Assembly: GCA_014360195.1 (NCBI GenBank)
Contig: JACIXY010000023.1
Coordinates: 1 to 44,347, forward strand
Source of the DNA: Bacillota bacterium
Lineage (GTDB): Bacteria > Bacillota > SHA-98 > UBA4971
Length of the DNA: 44,347 nucleotides
Reading direction: 5' to 3'
A model generated the notes under the pieces. It was not told the DNA's origin. It ran no database searches and saw only the letters and a list, made by a program, of their open reading frames with translations. Made by a program: the position numbers and the translations under genes. Positions 18,944 through 27,201 of this stretch are shown here, piece after piece (the first letter of the stretch is position 1; each line of letters starts with the position of its first letter).

Positions 18944-19597
18944 ATGCGCCTCTACCGGCTTGGGAAGCTTCAGGGGCAGCAGTCGATGCTCATCTTTCAC
19001 GCCCTTGCGAGGATGGGACGCGAAGGGCTCATACTTGTATCGCCGGCCGAGCCCATAGTCAGCGTCGGTTACTTCGAGGATGCCCGGAAGGTGGCCGACC
19101 TCGAGTACTGACGGGCGCACGGCATTTCGGTGATGCGGCGGGAGACCGGCGGCGGCACGACATTTCTTGAGGAGAACCAGATCTTTTTCCAGCTTGTCAT
19201 GAGGCGCGACAATCCCGCGTTCCGCAGGAAGATTGCCGCTCTCTACGGGCTTGTGGCCGGCCCTTGCGTGGACACCTACCGGGACCTCGGTGTGGATGCG
19301 GTTTTCCGACCGCTGAACGACGTGATCACGAGGGATGGCCGCAAAGTGTCGGGCCTCGGCGGGGCTGACATCGGAGAATGCATGGTATTTGTGGGAAACA
19401 TAATCCTGGACTTTGATTACAAGCCCATGGCGAACATCCTCAAGGTGCCAAGCGAGGAATTCCGCGACAAGGTTCACAAGTCCCGGAAGTGGCAGAGATC
19501 TTTGAGCGTACGCTTAGGCGTATTGAGAAAGGGTGTGAGATGTGGCGAAGCCGAGGACGAAATACGTGTGCCACGAGTGCGGGTACGAGACCCCTAG
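18944..19597 (+). pseudogene. Lipoate-protein ligase A family gene, interrupted by an in-frame TGA
   Basis: The reading frame starts at ATG 18944, behind GAGGGAGGGG, and encodes a normal ligase N-terminus (ILVSPAEPIVSVGYFEDA), then a TGA at 19109-19111. The same frame continues past the stop with the catalytic-domain motifs RRETGGGTTFLEENQ and GRKVSGLGGADIG, including the conserved lysine, and FDYKPMANILKV. From about 19480 the frame loses family resemblance while the +1 frame reads AEIFERTLRRIEKG, so a frameshift is likely too. The end runs into radA (start 19542), leaving little C-terminal domain. The TGA sits where relatives often have cysteine (LEYC). Most likely a decayed gene; selenocysteine or an assembly error are less likely alternatives. 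Confidence 0.75.
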
Positions 19598-20903
19598 GTG
19601 GCTCGGGAAATGCCCGGGATGCGGGGCGTGGGGGGCCCTCACCGAGGAGGTCGCGACAAGACCGGCGGCCGCTTCCTCAGGAGGCGGGCCTGTCGCAAGC
19701 TCACCCGTGCCCATCACAGAGATCGAGTCCACGTCAGAATACCGGTTCTCCAGCGGCTCCCTCGAGCTTGACAGGGTTCTCGGCGGCGGGATAGTGCCGG
19801 GTTCCGTGGTCCTGCTGGGCGGCGACCCGGGCATAGGTAAGTCCACCTTGCTCTTGCAGGTCTCAAATGCTGTGAGCACCAGCTTTCCTGTGCTTTACGT
19901 GTCTGGCGAGGAGTCCGCGAGGCAGATAAAGCTCCGGGCGGAGAGGCTCCAGGTGCGCTCGCCGGGGCTTCTCGTCGTGGCTGAAGTTGATGTGGAGAGA
20001 ATAGAGCAGCACATCGACGACGTCCGGCCTGGGCTCGTGGTGGTGGATTCGATACAGACTGTGTACACCCGGGAGCTTGAGTCGGCGCCCGGGAGCGTGT
20101 CCCAGGTCAGAGAGTGCGCCGGGCGCCTCCTCAGGAAGGCGAAGGAGGCGCAAGTACCCATCTTCCTCGTCGGCCATGTCACCAAGACAGGGGTGCTTGC
20201 CGGCCCCCGGGTGCTGGAGCACGTGGTTGATACGGTCCTGTACTTTGAGGGCGAGCGCCACCACAGCTTCAGGATCCTCAGAGCGGTGAAGAACAGGTTC
20301 GGCTCGACCAACGAGATCGGCGTGTTCGAGATGAGTGATTCGGGGCTCGTGGAGGTGAAGAACCCGTCGGAGCTCTTCCTCTCCGGCCGGGTGCGCGAGG
20401 TGAGCGGCCTTTGCGTCACGGCGAGCATGGAGGGGTCGAGGCCGATCCTTGCGGAGATCGAGGCTCTGGTGTGCTCTGCGCCGTTTGGAACCCCGAGGCG
20501 CACCACCACGGGAGTGGACGCAAGTCGCCTCGCCATCATCCTGGCAGTCCTCGAGAAGCGCGCCGGCCTTCTTCTTTCCTCGCACGATGTTTACGTAAGC
20601 GTGGCGGGCGGGGCGAGGCTCGACGAGCGCGCCAGCGATCTCGCCATCGCGTGTGCCATTGCGTCCAGTTTTAAGAATGCCATCTGCGACCCGAAGACAG
20701 TGATCATCGGGGAGGTAGGGCTTTCAGGCGAGGTGCGCGCGGCAAGCCGCGTGGATACGCGCGTGGCCGAGGCAGCGAAGCTGGGCTTCGAGCGCTGTAT
20801 AGTGCCGCTTGCCAACGCCAGGGCTGCGGAGGGCCACGACAGCCTGCGCGTGGAGGGAGTTGCGACGGTCGGCGAGGCTCTGGAGATCGCGCTGGGGGGA
20901 TAG
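19542..20903 (+). CDS. radA: DNA repair protein RadA
   Basis: A 453-residue RecA-like ATPase that helps process recombination intermediates. It has an N-terminal zinc finger (CHECG to CPGCG, about 10-30), Walker A GGDPGIGKST (about 93), the RadA-specific KNRFGSTNEIGVFEM motif and a C-terminal Lon-protease-like domain without protease activity. The GTG at 19542 has GAAAGGG 8 bp upstream and lies inside the tail of the broken ligase frame. In Bacillus RadA also restrains DisA, encoded 4 bp downstream. Confidence 0.95.
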   Translation: MAKPRTKYVCHECGYETPRWLGKCPGCGAWGALTEEVATRPAAASSGGGPVASSPVPITEIESTSEYRFSSGSLELDRVLGGGIVPGSVVLLGGDPGIGKSTLLLQVSNAVSTSFPVLYVSGEESARQIKLRAERLQVRSPGLLVVAEVDVERIEQHIDDVRPGLVVVDSIQTVYTRELESAPGSVSQVRECAGRLLRKAKEAQVPIFLVGHVTKTGVLAGPRVLEHVVDTVLYFEGERHHSFRILRAVKNRFGSTNEIGVFEMSDSGLVEVKNPSELFLSGRVREVSGLCVTASMEGSRPILAEIEALVCSAPFGTPRRTTTGVDASRLAIILAVLEKRAGLLLSSHDVYVSVAGGARLDERASDLAIACAIASSFKNAICDPKTVIIGEVGLSGEVRAASRVDTRVAEAAKLGFERCIVPLANARAAEGHDSLRVEGVATVGEALEIALGG

Positions 20904-20907
20904 CCTG

Positions 20908-22002
20908 GTGCCTGTGACAGATGGAAAACCTTCGGAAGACATGCTCCTCAGGATGCTCAGGATGGTCGCGCCCGGCACTGTCCTGCGCGAGGGGCTGGAC
21001 AGCATAATCAGCGCAAGGACGGGCGCCCTCATAGTGGTGGGCGACTCTCCCGAGGTCATGGCTCTCGTGGACGGGGGGTTTCACCTCGACTGCGAGCTTA
21101 CGCCTGCGCGCCTGTATGAACTATCCAAGATGGACGGCGCGATCCTGCTGAGCGAGGACGCACGCAGGATCCTCATAGCCAACGCCCTGCTCGTCCCGGA
21201 CCCCACTATCCCGTCCGGCGAGACCGGCACGCGGCACAAGACCGCTGACAGGGTCGCGAAACAAACGGGAGATCTCGTCATCGCCGTCTCGCAGAAGAGG
21301 AACGTCATCACCCTTTACAAGGGCGGCATCAAGTATGTCATTCCGGAGATCAGCGTGACCCTGGCCCGGGCCAACCAGGCCCTCCAGACGCTCGAGAAAT
21401 ACCGCAGCGTGCGGGATCAGGCCATGGCGAGCCTGAACGCGCTGGAGTTCGAGAACATGGTGACCCTCGCAGATGTCGCAGTGGCTGTGCTCCGCACGGT
21501 GATGGTGCGGCGCGTCGCCAGGGAGATCGAGAAATACATTTGGGAGCTTGGAAGCGAGGGTCGTCTCGTCCGGATGCAGCTCGCGGAGCTTGTGGCGAAC
21601 ATCGAGGACGAGGGCGATCTGCTCATAGAGGACTACATCGCGAAGCCGGACGCACGCTCCATTGATGCCGCAAGACGTGAGCTTTACGCAGCACCCCAGG
21701 ACGAGATCCTCGACCCTGGTGCCGTCGCGAGGGTCCTCGGATACTCCGCAGGCGCAGCGGTCCTCGACACCCCGGTCTCGCCCCGGGGCTACAGGACTCT
21801 CGCCAGGATCAGTAGGCTTCCAAAGTCAGTCGCGGACAACCTGGTGGCGAGGTTCAAGAGCCTCCAGGGCATACTCGAGGCATCCACTGACGACCTCGAC
21901 CAGGTGGAGGGGATCGGTGCAGCCCGGGCGCACGCGATAAAGCACGGCCTGCGGCGGTTGCGCGACCAGGCGGTTCCAGGGGGTTTGCGGCGAGGAAGCT
22001 AA
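20908..22002 (+). CDS. disA: Diadenylate cyclase and DNA-integrity scanning protein DisA
   Basis: A 364-residue protein. The N-terminal DAC domain (about 1-150) has the DGA motif (KMDGAILL) and the RHR-type motif as GTRHKTADR, with Lys for the second Arg. It makes cyclic-di-AMP from two ATP. A helical linker and a C-terminal helix-hairpin-helix domain (LDQVEGIGAARAHAIKHGL) that scans branched DNA follow. The GTG at 20908 is preceded by GGGGGGA 7 bp upstream. Operon partner of radA. The receptor DarA is encoded at 3907-4233. Confidence 0.95.
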   Translation: MPVTDGKPSEDMLLRMLRMVAPGTVLREGLDSIISARTGALIVVGDSPEVMALVDGGFHLDCELTPARLYELSKMDGAILLSEDARRILIANALLVPDPTIPSGETGTRHKTADRVAKQTGDLVIAVSQKRNVITLYKGGIKYVIPEISVTLARANQALQTLEKYRSVRDQAMASLNALEFENMVTLADVAVAVLRTVMVRRVAREIEKYIWELGSEGRLVRMQLAELVANIEDEGDLLIEDYIAKPDARSIDAARRELYAAPQDEILDPGAVARVLGYSAGAAVLDTPVSPRGYRTLARISRLPKSVADNLVARFKSLQGILEASTDDLDQVEGIGAARAHAIKHGLRRLRDQAVPGGLRRGS

Positions 22003-22045
22003 AGTCCGTCTTACCGGTCGCTGCAACGGGTCACTCTCGGATCAC

Positions 22046-22170
22046 TGGGTGAGAGTGCAGAAATGCTCTCGACCGTTGGGAGAGGGTTGCTAGTAACTCA
22101 AAGAGAGAGTCCAACACGGGTAACCCGGCAACTACTGGCAAAGGGACAGGAACTAACGCACCCTCACTTG
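22046..22170 (+). repeat. Foldable intergenic repeat, copy 4 (short form)
   Basis: A 125-bp element running from TGGGTGAGAGTGCAG to GCACCCTCACTTG. Both outer arms are present but the central part is only about 20 bp (ACTCAAAGAGAGAGTCC), itself an imperfect inverted repeat. It lies between the converging disA and the reverse-strand gene. Another TAAGTGAGG string at 22202-22210 overlaps the stop codon of that gene. Confidence 0.85.
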
Positions 22171-22200
22171 GCGGGCATGTTGCTGGCCATCTCTCGGAAC

Positions 22201-22596
22201 TTAAGTGAGGCTGAAGATCCCCAGGGTCGATAGTCTCCTGCGCTCTATCTCCATGATCTGTTCCATGTCGAGGTCCAGGAGGTCGCACAGGGCTGCGATG
22301 TAGAACAGCGCCCTACCAAACTCGCTCTCGACCACCTCACGGCACTCAGGGCACAGGCTGCCATCGAGGTGCGAAGCGGTGTACTTCTTGAGGTCGGCCA
22401 GGGAAGCATCTGGCGGGAATGTCTGGCGGGAAGCGGAGATCCTTACGCAGCCGCAACTCGTGACTGCCTTGATTATTGCGCGGTTGACCCGCGCGGATGC
22501 CTCGTCGAACTTGGAAATGCAGTCGAGAATGCTCCTGTGCCTGATCAGGTATTCTGAGACTGCTTCCTGAAAAGACGGGACGTCAACGTGCTCCAC
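22201..22596 (-). CDS. Conserved hypothetical protein with MazG-like helical region
   Basis: The only gene on the - strand; 131 residues from GTG at 22596, which has GAGGTGA 8 bp upstream. An ATG at 22629 adds 11 residues but lacks a Shine-Dalgarno sequence and lies only about 22 nt after the predicted transcription start. Visible features: FQEAVSEYLIRHRSILD, a CGC motif, a CPEC pair (possible zinc site) and a C-terminal helical stretch FGRALFYIAALCDLLDLD that recalls MazG-type nucleotide pyrophosphatases. The acidic metal-binding residues of MazG are not obvious. I recall similar unnamed proteins in related Bacillota but cannot assign a function. Confidence 0.65.
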   Translation of the reverse strand: MEHVDVPSFQEAVSEYLIRHRSILDCISKFDEASARVNRAIIKAVTSCGCVRISASRQTFPPDASLADLKKYTASHLDGSLCPECREVVESEFGRALFYIAALCDLLDLDMEQIMEIERRRLSTLGIFSLT

Positions 22597-22657
22597 GCGT
22601 GTCACCTCGCCGCGTAAAGTCTCATGCAAGGCGTCGCGGCCTGGCGGCCACGACTTA

Positions 22658-22687
22658 ATTATACCGACGCGTTTCGCGGGTTGTCAA
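22658..22687 (-). promoter_or_regulatory. Consensus sigma-A promoter for the reverse-strand gene
   Basis: On the - strand TTGACA (22687-22682) and TATAAT (22663-22658) are both perfect and separated by 18 bp. Transcription would start near 22651. Confidence 0.85.
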
Positions 22688-22725
22688 TGTTAGAGGAGGG
22701 TTGGAAAGGTGGGGTGTTCTAACAG

Positions 22726-22750
22726 CATGTGCCAGCACTGGTAGCACATG
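22726..22750. promoter_or_regulatory. Operator-like inverted repeat upstream of carD
   Basis: CATGTGC (22726-22732) and GCACATG (22744-22750) form a perfect 7-bp inverted repeat with an 11-bp spacer. It lies between the two divergent promoters, 9 bp upstream of the carD -35 element, so a bound protein could affect either direction. The binding protein is unknown. Confidence 0.45.
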
Positions 22751-22758
22751 GCATTCAA

Positions 22759-22788
22759 TTGACACCCCGAAGGCGTCCGTGTTAAAAT
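22759..22788 (+). promoter_or_regulatory. Sigma-A promoter of carD
   Basis: TTGACA (22759-22764) and TAAAAT (22783-22788), 18 bp apart. The predicted start is near 22795, giving an untranslated leader of roughly 190 nt before the carD ATG. Confidence 0.75.
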
Positions 22789-22986
22789 TTAAAAGTAAGA
22801 AGTGCTTATGATTCCGTTGTTGTCCTTTCTTGAGTCCCGTGCGGGCTTGCGGCAGGCGGCGTGCGTGGCGTGCATGATAGCAACACGCGGAAGAGGGAAG
22901 CCGCCTTTCTCCCGAGAGGCCCGACGGGACGGATGTCCGGGCCGGGCTGGCCCGGACCGGGGCGGCGACGTGTGATTGGGGGGAAC

Positions 22987-23469
22987 ATGGCCGTGTTCAA
23001 TGTCGGCGACAAGGTGGTCTACCCAATGCACGGGGCTGGCGTCATCGAGGCCGTCGAAGAGAGGGAAGTCCTCGGCGAAAGGCAGAAGTACTACATTCTC
23101 CGGATCCCGCTTGGTGATATGAGAGTCATGGTTCCGCTTAACAATGCGCGCGAAGTCGGACTCCGGAGCGTGATAAGCGAGGAAGACGTCAAGAAGGTGT
23201 ACGAGATACTGGGTGGGGCGAAGACGAAGATGTCTTCCAACTGGAACCGCAGGTACCGCGCCAACCTCGAGAAGATGAAAAGCGGCGATGTGTTCGCAGT
23301 GGCCGAGGTTGTGAGAAACCTTGCTTACCGTGACCGGGAGAAAGGCCTGTCCACGGGTGAGCGGCGCATGCTCGACAACGCAAAGCAGATCCTCATAAGT
23401 GAGCTGGTCATCGCTCAGGAGGCTGAAGAGGCCGAGGTTCAGAAAGCCATCGAGGAGGTTCTGCAGTAG
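22987..23469 (+). CDS. carD: CarD family transcription regulator
   Basis: A 160-residue protein that binds the RNA polymerase beta subunit and stabilises or modulates open promoter complexes. The N-terminal Tudor-like domain (about 1-60) carries GDKVVYPMHGAGVIEA and YYILRIPLGDMRVMVP. The C-terminal helical DNA-binding domain has SNWNRRYRANLEKMKSGD and LSTGERRMLDNA. ATG 22987 follows GGGGGGAA. No gene is seen in 23470-23742, and I found no structure there I could name. Confidence 0.93.
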   Translation: MAVFNVGDKVVYPMHGAGVIEAVEEREVLGERQKYYILRIPLGDMRVMVPLNNAREVGLRSVISEEDVKKVYEILGGAKTKMSSNWNRRYRANLEKMKSGDVFAVAEVVRNLAYRDREKGLSTGERRMLDNAKQILISELVIAQEAEEAEVQKAIEEVLQ

Positions 23470-23742
23470 CCAGGGGAGGCGTGCGGGGGAACCTGTCCAC
23501 CGCCGCGCGCGTTTATAAGTTGAGACAGGTCAATTCAGAGTGAGGATGAGGCAGTCTCCGGCAAAGCCCAGGCGCGTCACGGTTGCGATGCCGGATGACT
23601 TGCGAGCGAGGCATGGATATCGATGGCGCGCAATTCCCATAATAACCCCGAAAACCAGCACGAGATGTCGCAAGACCGCTTGCGCCCCCGGAGCCCCAGG
23701 GGGCGATCAACTGTTTCAAGCAGAATGGAGGTGAGGAACCTC

Positions 23743-24834
23743 GTGCTTGACAGGTTAATCCGCCTGGTATTCCTTGCAGGCGGGTCGTTTCTCGGTATCC
23801 TTGTCTATAGGGTCATGGGAGGAGTAGCGCCTGCAGCCCTCGGAACCAGCAATGATACGGCCGTATTCGTTCTCATGGCGTCGGGTGGCGGGCTGGTCGG
23901 TCTCCTTGTTGCGCCCGTGGTCACCCAGGGGCTTCGCAGAGTCACCTCGAAGGTGGAATCGAACCTTCACAAGACCCCCACCCAAGACCTTGTGGTCGGC
24001 GCGTTCGGCGCCATAGTCGGCCTTCTCATCGCCGTCCTGGTGACGCTGCCGTTTTCGCAGTTGCCATACATAGGGGTGTATCTTCCGATAGGCTTCACGC
24101 TCTTCATGGGCTACCTCGGGATGCATGTTGCGGTGAAGAAGCGGGAAGACTTGCTCAACCTCTTCATGGCGGTCCCGCGCTCCGTTGAGCGGGCGGTGAG
24201 CACCTCGCGGGAAAGATGCGTGAAGCACCAGGGCGCATCGAGTTGCAAGGTGCTCGACACGAGCGTCATCATAGACGGCCGGATCCTGGACATCTGCAAA
24301 AGCGGCTTCATAGAAGGGACTCTCATCGTCCCGACCTTTGTTCTGGAGGAGCTCCAGCGTATAGCGGACTCGTCGGACCCGCTCAAGCGCAACAGGGGGC
24401 GCAGGGGGCTTGACGTCCTCAACAGCATGCAGAAGCAAGGGAACGTCCAGATCCAGATCGTTGATACGGAGCCCGGCGATGGGTTCGACGTTGATTCGAA
24501 GCTCTTGAGACTCGCTGCTGACCTTGGCGCGAAGATCATCACCAACGACTTCAATCTCAACAAGGTCGCGGAGCTACGGGGCGTCAAGGTCTTGAACATC
24601 AACGAGCTTGCGAACGCCCTTAAGCCCGTGGTGCTGCCCGGCGAGGAGATGACGGTCCATGTCATCCGCGACGGGAAAGAAGTCGGCCAGGGCGTAGGGT
24701 ACCTCGACGATGGCACCATGATCGTTGTTGACGGGGGCAGGCGCTACATCGGAGAGGACATTGGGGTTACGGTTACGAGCGTGCTCCAGACCGCCGCCGG
24801 CAGGATGATATTCGCGAAGCCGAAGGCGATGTGA
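23743..24834 (+). CDS. PIN/TRAM-domain membrane protein (YacL-like)
   Basis: A 363-residue protein with four membrane segments (about 1-130). A cytosolic PIN nuclease-like domain follows (about 165-285; [14 protein letters not shown], the acidic residues in DSKLL and ITNDFNLN), then a C-terminal TRAM domain (about 290-350; [18 protein letters not shown]). This arrangement and the position between carD and ispDF are standard in Bacillota. It is a candidate RNase; the substrate is unproven. The GTG at 23743 was chosen for the GGAGGTGAGG just upstream; in-frame ATG codons at 23725 and 23623 are alternatives. Confidence 0.88.
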   Translation: MLDRLIRLVFLAGGSFLGILVYRVMGGVAPAALGTSNDTAVFVLMASGGGLVGLLVAPVVTQGLRRVTSKVESNLHKTPTQDLVVGAFGAIVGLLIAVLVTLPFSQLPYIGVYLPIGFTLFMGYLGMHVAVKKREDLLNLFMAVPRSVERAVSTSRERCVKHQGASSCKVLDTSVIIDGRILDICKSGFIEGTLIVPTFVLEELQRIADSSDPLKRNRGRRGLDVLNSMQKQGNVQIQIVDTEPGDGFDVDSKLLRLAADLGAKIITNDFNLNKVAELRGVKVLNINELANALKPVVLPGEEMTVHVIRDGKEVGQGVGYLDDGTMIVVDGGRRYIGEDIGVTVTSVLQTAAGRMIFAKPKAM

Positions 24835-24887
24835 GCTGGCAAGAGGATTCTCGCACTCTCATTTAGAGTGATGAGGGGTGTGGGTGC

Positions 24888-26150
24888 GTGAGCGTGTGCG
24901 CGTTGATAGCCGCGGCAGGGGCCGGGCGCAGGATGGGAGCGGGCGTCAACAAAGTGTTTCTGCCCCTCCGCGGTGAGCCGGTGTTACGCCACACCCTTCG
25001 CGCATTCGAGGTGTGCGATTGCGTTGATGACGTGATCGTCATTGTCGCTCCTGACGAAGTGGAGTCGACCCGGAGCCTCGTCGGCACCTGGGGAGAGATC
25101 TCCAGGGTAAGAGGGGTCGTGGCGGGAGGCGCCACGCGACAGGAGTCGGTCTTGCGTGGACTTGGTCATCTCGGTGCCGCGTGCGAGATCGTGGTCGTCC
25201 ACGACGGCGCGCGGCCTTTGATTCGCCCCTGCACGATCTCGCGAGTTGTGGAGGCGGCGCGCACGTTTGGGGCGGCGGTCGTCGCAGTCCCGGTCAGGGA
25301 TACGACGAAAGTGGTGCGTGGTGGCGAGGTCGTGACGACATTGGACCGCGACACCCTGTGGGCCGCGGCCACCCCTCAGGCCTTTCGCAGGGGGATTATC
25401 GAGGATGCACACAGGGCCGGGGCGTGCGACGGTGTTCAGGCGACGGACGACTCCATGCTGGTGGAGAGGACGGGCGTGAGGATCAAAGTGATCCAAGGGG
25501 AATACGCTAATATCAAGATCACTACGCCGGAGGATCTCGTCGTCGCCGAAGCGCTTCTTGGGGCAAGGGACGAGAAGACTGCGCACGATCTGGCGCCCGC
25601 CGCGACGGAGCCGAGCCTGGGGCCTGTGGTGGGGCAGGCACCGGGGCACGCGGTGGGACCGGCGCCCCCGATCAGGGTGGGGCTGGGGTTTGACGTGCAC
25701 AGGCTTGTCCCGGGGAGGCCCCTTGTTCTGGGCGGGGTCGTGGTACCCTTCGACCTGGGGCTCGAGGGACACTCTGACGCCGACGTCATCCTCCACGCCA
25801 TTGCCGATGCGATCCTGGGCGCGTGCGGGCTTGGCGACATCGGGCATCACTTCCCGGACACCGACCCCGCGTTCGCCGGCATATCCAGCACGGTCATCCT
25901 TGAAAAGGTCCGGGACCTTGCAAGCGAGGCCGGCTTTGTGGTGAACAACGTGGACGCGATGCTCCTTGCTGAGCGTCCCAGGATAGCGGCGCACGTGAGC
26001 GCGATGCGGGCGACGGTGGCGCGCATTCTTCGCGTGCCGGTGGAGCAGGTGAGCATAAAGGCCACCACCATGGAGGGAATGGGGTTCGTCGGGCGCGGCG
26101 AGGGCATGGCCTGTTACGCCACGTGCAGCGTTCGGCGTACGCGGGAGTAG
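24888..26150 (+). CDS. ispDF: Bifunctional IspD/IspF isoprenoid biosynthesis enzyme
   Basis: A 420-residue fusion for two steps of the methylerythritol phosphate pathway. Residues about 1-230 are the cytidylyltransferase IspD (LIAAAGAGRRMG, VVVHDGARPL, ATPQAF, ATDDSMLVE, NIKITTPEDL). A Pro/Ala-rich linker (about 230-262) leads to IspF, the 2,4-cyclodiphosphate synthase (GLGFDVHRL with metal-binding Asp/His, EGHSDADVILHAI, HFPDTDP, SIKATTMEGMG). In many Bacillota the two are separate adjacent genes, so the fusion is mildly unusual. The repeat copy at 26153 begins 2 bp after the stop. Confidence 0.95.
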   Translation: MSVCALIAAAGAGRRMGAGVNKVFLPLRGEPVLRHTLRAFEVCDCVDDVIVIVAPDEVESTRSLVGTWGEISRVRGVVAGGATRQESVLRGLGHLGAACEIVVVHDGARPLIRPCTISRVVEAARTFGAAVVAVPVRDTTKVVRGGEVVTTLDRDTLWAAATPQAFRRGIIEDAHRAGACDGVQATDDSMLVERTGVRIKVIQGEYANIKITTPEDLVVAEALLGARDEKTAHDLAPAATEPSLGPVVGQAPGHAVGPAPPIRVGLGFDVHRLVPGRPLVLGGVVVPFDLGLEGHSDADVILHAIADAILGACGLGDIGHHFPDTDPAFAGISSTVILEKVRDLASEAGFVVNNVDAMLLAERPRIAAHVSAMRATVARILRVPVEQVSIKATTMEGMGFVGRGEGMACYATCSVRRTRE

Positions 26151-26152
26151 CC

Positions 26153-26278
26153 TAGGTCAGAGGGCAGAAATGCTCGCGACTTTTGGGAGGGGTTGCCGGT
26201 GACTCAGAAAAGGAGAGTCCAACATCGGCAACCCAACAGGTGTTGGCAAACTGAGAGGAACTGACGGACCCTCACCTT
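26153..26278 (+). repeat. Foldable intergenic repeat, copy 5 (short form)
   Basis: A 126-bp short-form copy with diverged ends (TAGGTCAGAGGGCAG and GGACCCTCACCTT). The inner arms TTGCCGGTGACTC and GAGTCCAACATCGGCAA fold together. It fills the gap between ispDF and the CBS-HutP gene. Confidence 0.85.
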
Positions 26279-26312
26279 GGACACGAAACGAGCGACCCGG
26301 GAGGTAGAGCAG

Positions 26313-27083
26313 GTGACAGTAAGACGGATAATGAACGCGAATCCGGTGACGGTCGGGCCTGATACGCCCGTCGGTGAACTCCGGAGGGTCATGCTAAACA
26401 GTGGCACCAGCTTCCTTCTCGTAACCGAGCCCGGCCAGGTGGTTGGCATCATATCGGACAGAGATCTCCTTACTCCGGCCCGGGAGGGGCTGGTTGCCCG
26501 CGACGTGATGGACACAAGGCTCATCAAGGTGTCGGATGAGTGCACCGTATCGGAGGCGTGTTCCTTTCTAACCGACTCGAACGCCCCGGCCCTGGTGGTC
26601 TTGGACAGCGAAGGCGAGCTTGCGGGGGTCGTGTCTCCGAGAGATATCGTCAAGGGAATGGCGGGGGACGAGGACGTCACCAGGATCTCAGTGGAGGCGG
26701 CGTCCATATACCTCGTGATGACCCGTAGCCGGGAGTACGAGAAATACTGGCTTGAGAAGGTGCGCGGATACGGGTACAAGGGGGCCATCACACAGGTCGG
26801 CGCGAGCGCTGACCGCCTTGCGGCGAAGCTGCGCGAGAGCATGATTGCGGCCGCCGTTGCGCTCGGCGTGATCTCGGAAGACGCGCGCGAGAAGATCGCA
26901 GTGTCCAACGCGGTCAGGGATGCATACATCCAGCTGTCCATGATCAACCCCGGGCTCGGCGGAGGGTTCAAGATGGCTGTCGTGCGCGGTGATGGGAGAG
27001 TCTCTGTGGCCATCTTCGGACGCTTCGGTCATGCCCTCGTCGACGGCCCTGAGCAGCTTGCCGTCGGCTACAGCGTGATATGA
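26313..27083 (+). CDS. CBS-domain pair fused to a HutP-like RNA-binding domain
   Basis: A 256-residue protein. Two CBS motifs (about 1-55 and 58-120; IMNANPVTVGPDTPV, VVGIISDRDLL, VMDTRLIKVSD, LAGVVSPRDIV) form a module that usually binds adenine nucleotides. Residues about 130-256 resemble the antiterminator HutP: AITQVGASADRLAAKL, FKMAVVRG, VAIFGRFG, a Gly-Glu turn and a final VGYSVI. In Bacillus HutP the metal- and histidine-binding residues are in HALYH; here the aligned stretch (about 192-200) reads IAVSN, so both histidines are missing. It may be an RNA-binding regulator that reads nucleotide state instead of histidine (inference). The GTG at 26313 has GGGAGGT 7 bp upstream. Confidence 0.68.
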   Translation: MTVRRIMNANPVTVGPDTPVGELRRVMLNSGTSFLLVTEPGQVVGIISDRDLLTPAREGLVARDVMDTRLIKVSDECTVSEACSFLTDSNAPALVVLDSEGELAGVVSPRDIVKGMAGDEDVTRISVEAASIYLVMTRSREYEKYWLEKVRGYGYKGAITQVGASADRLAAKLRESMIAAAVALGVISEDAREKIAVSNAVRDAYIQLSMINPGLGGGFKMAVVRGDGRVSVAIFGRFGHALVDGPEQLAVGYSVI

Positions 27084-27201
27084 TATGACGTGGGACATGG
27101 CACATGGCGGCGTCGCGCGGCATTGTCGGCGCGGTTGACTGGTTGTGACCAGCCGGGCGGTCGTGCCTGGGCGGGGGCAGCGGAGCTGTGGAGGGGTGGC
27201 C

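Noticed and set aside
19112-19150. SECIS element after the TGA of the lipoate ligase gene
   Set aside because: Possible pairing is broken by mismatches and lacks a typical small apical loop with conserved G/U; not enough for selenocysteine.
23470-23742. Structured RNA between carD and the PIN/TRAM gene
   Set aside because: A CGGCAAAGCC string recalls c-di-GMP riboswitches, but the remaining conserved parts are absent.
24854-24870. CACTCT/AGAGTG hairpin before ispDF as another repeat copy
   Set aside because: Only a short 6-bp stem with weak similarity to the repeat end; no arms or core.
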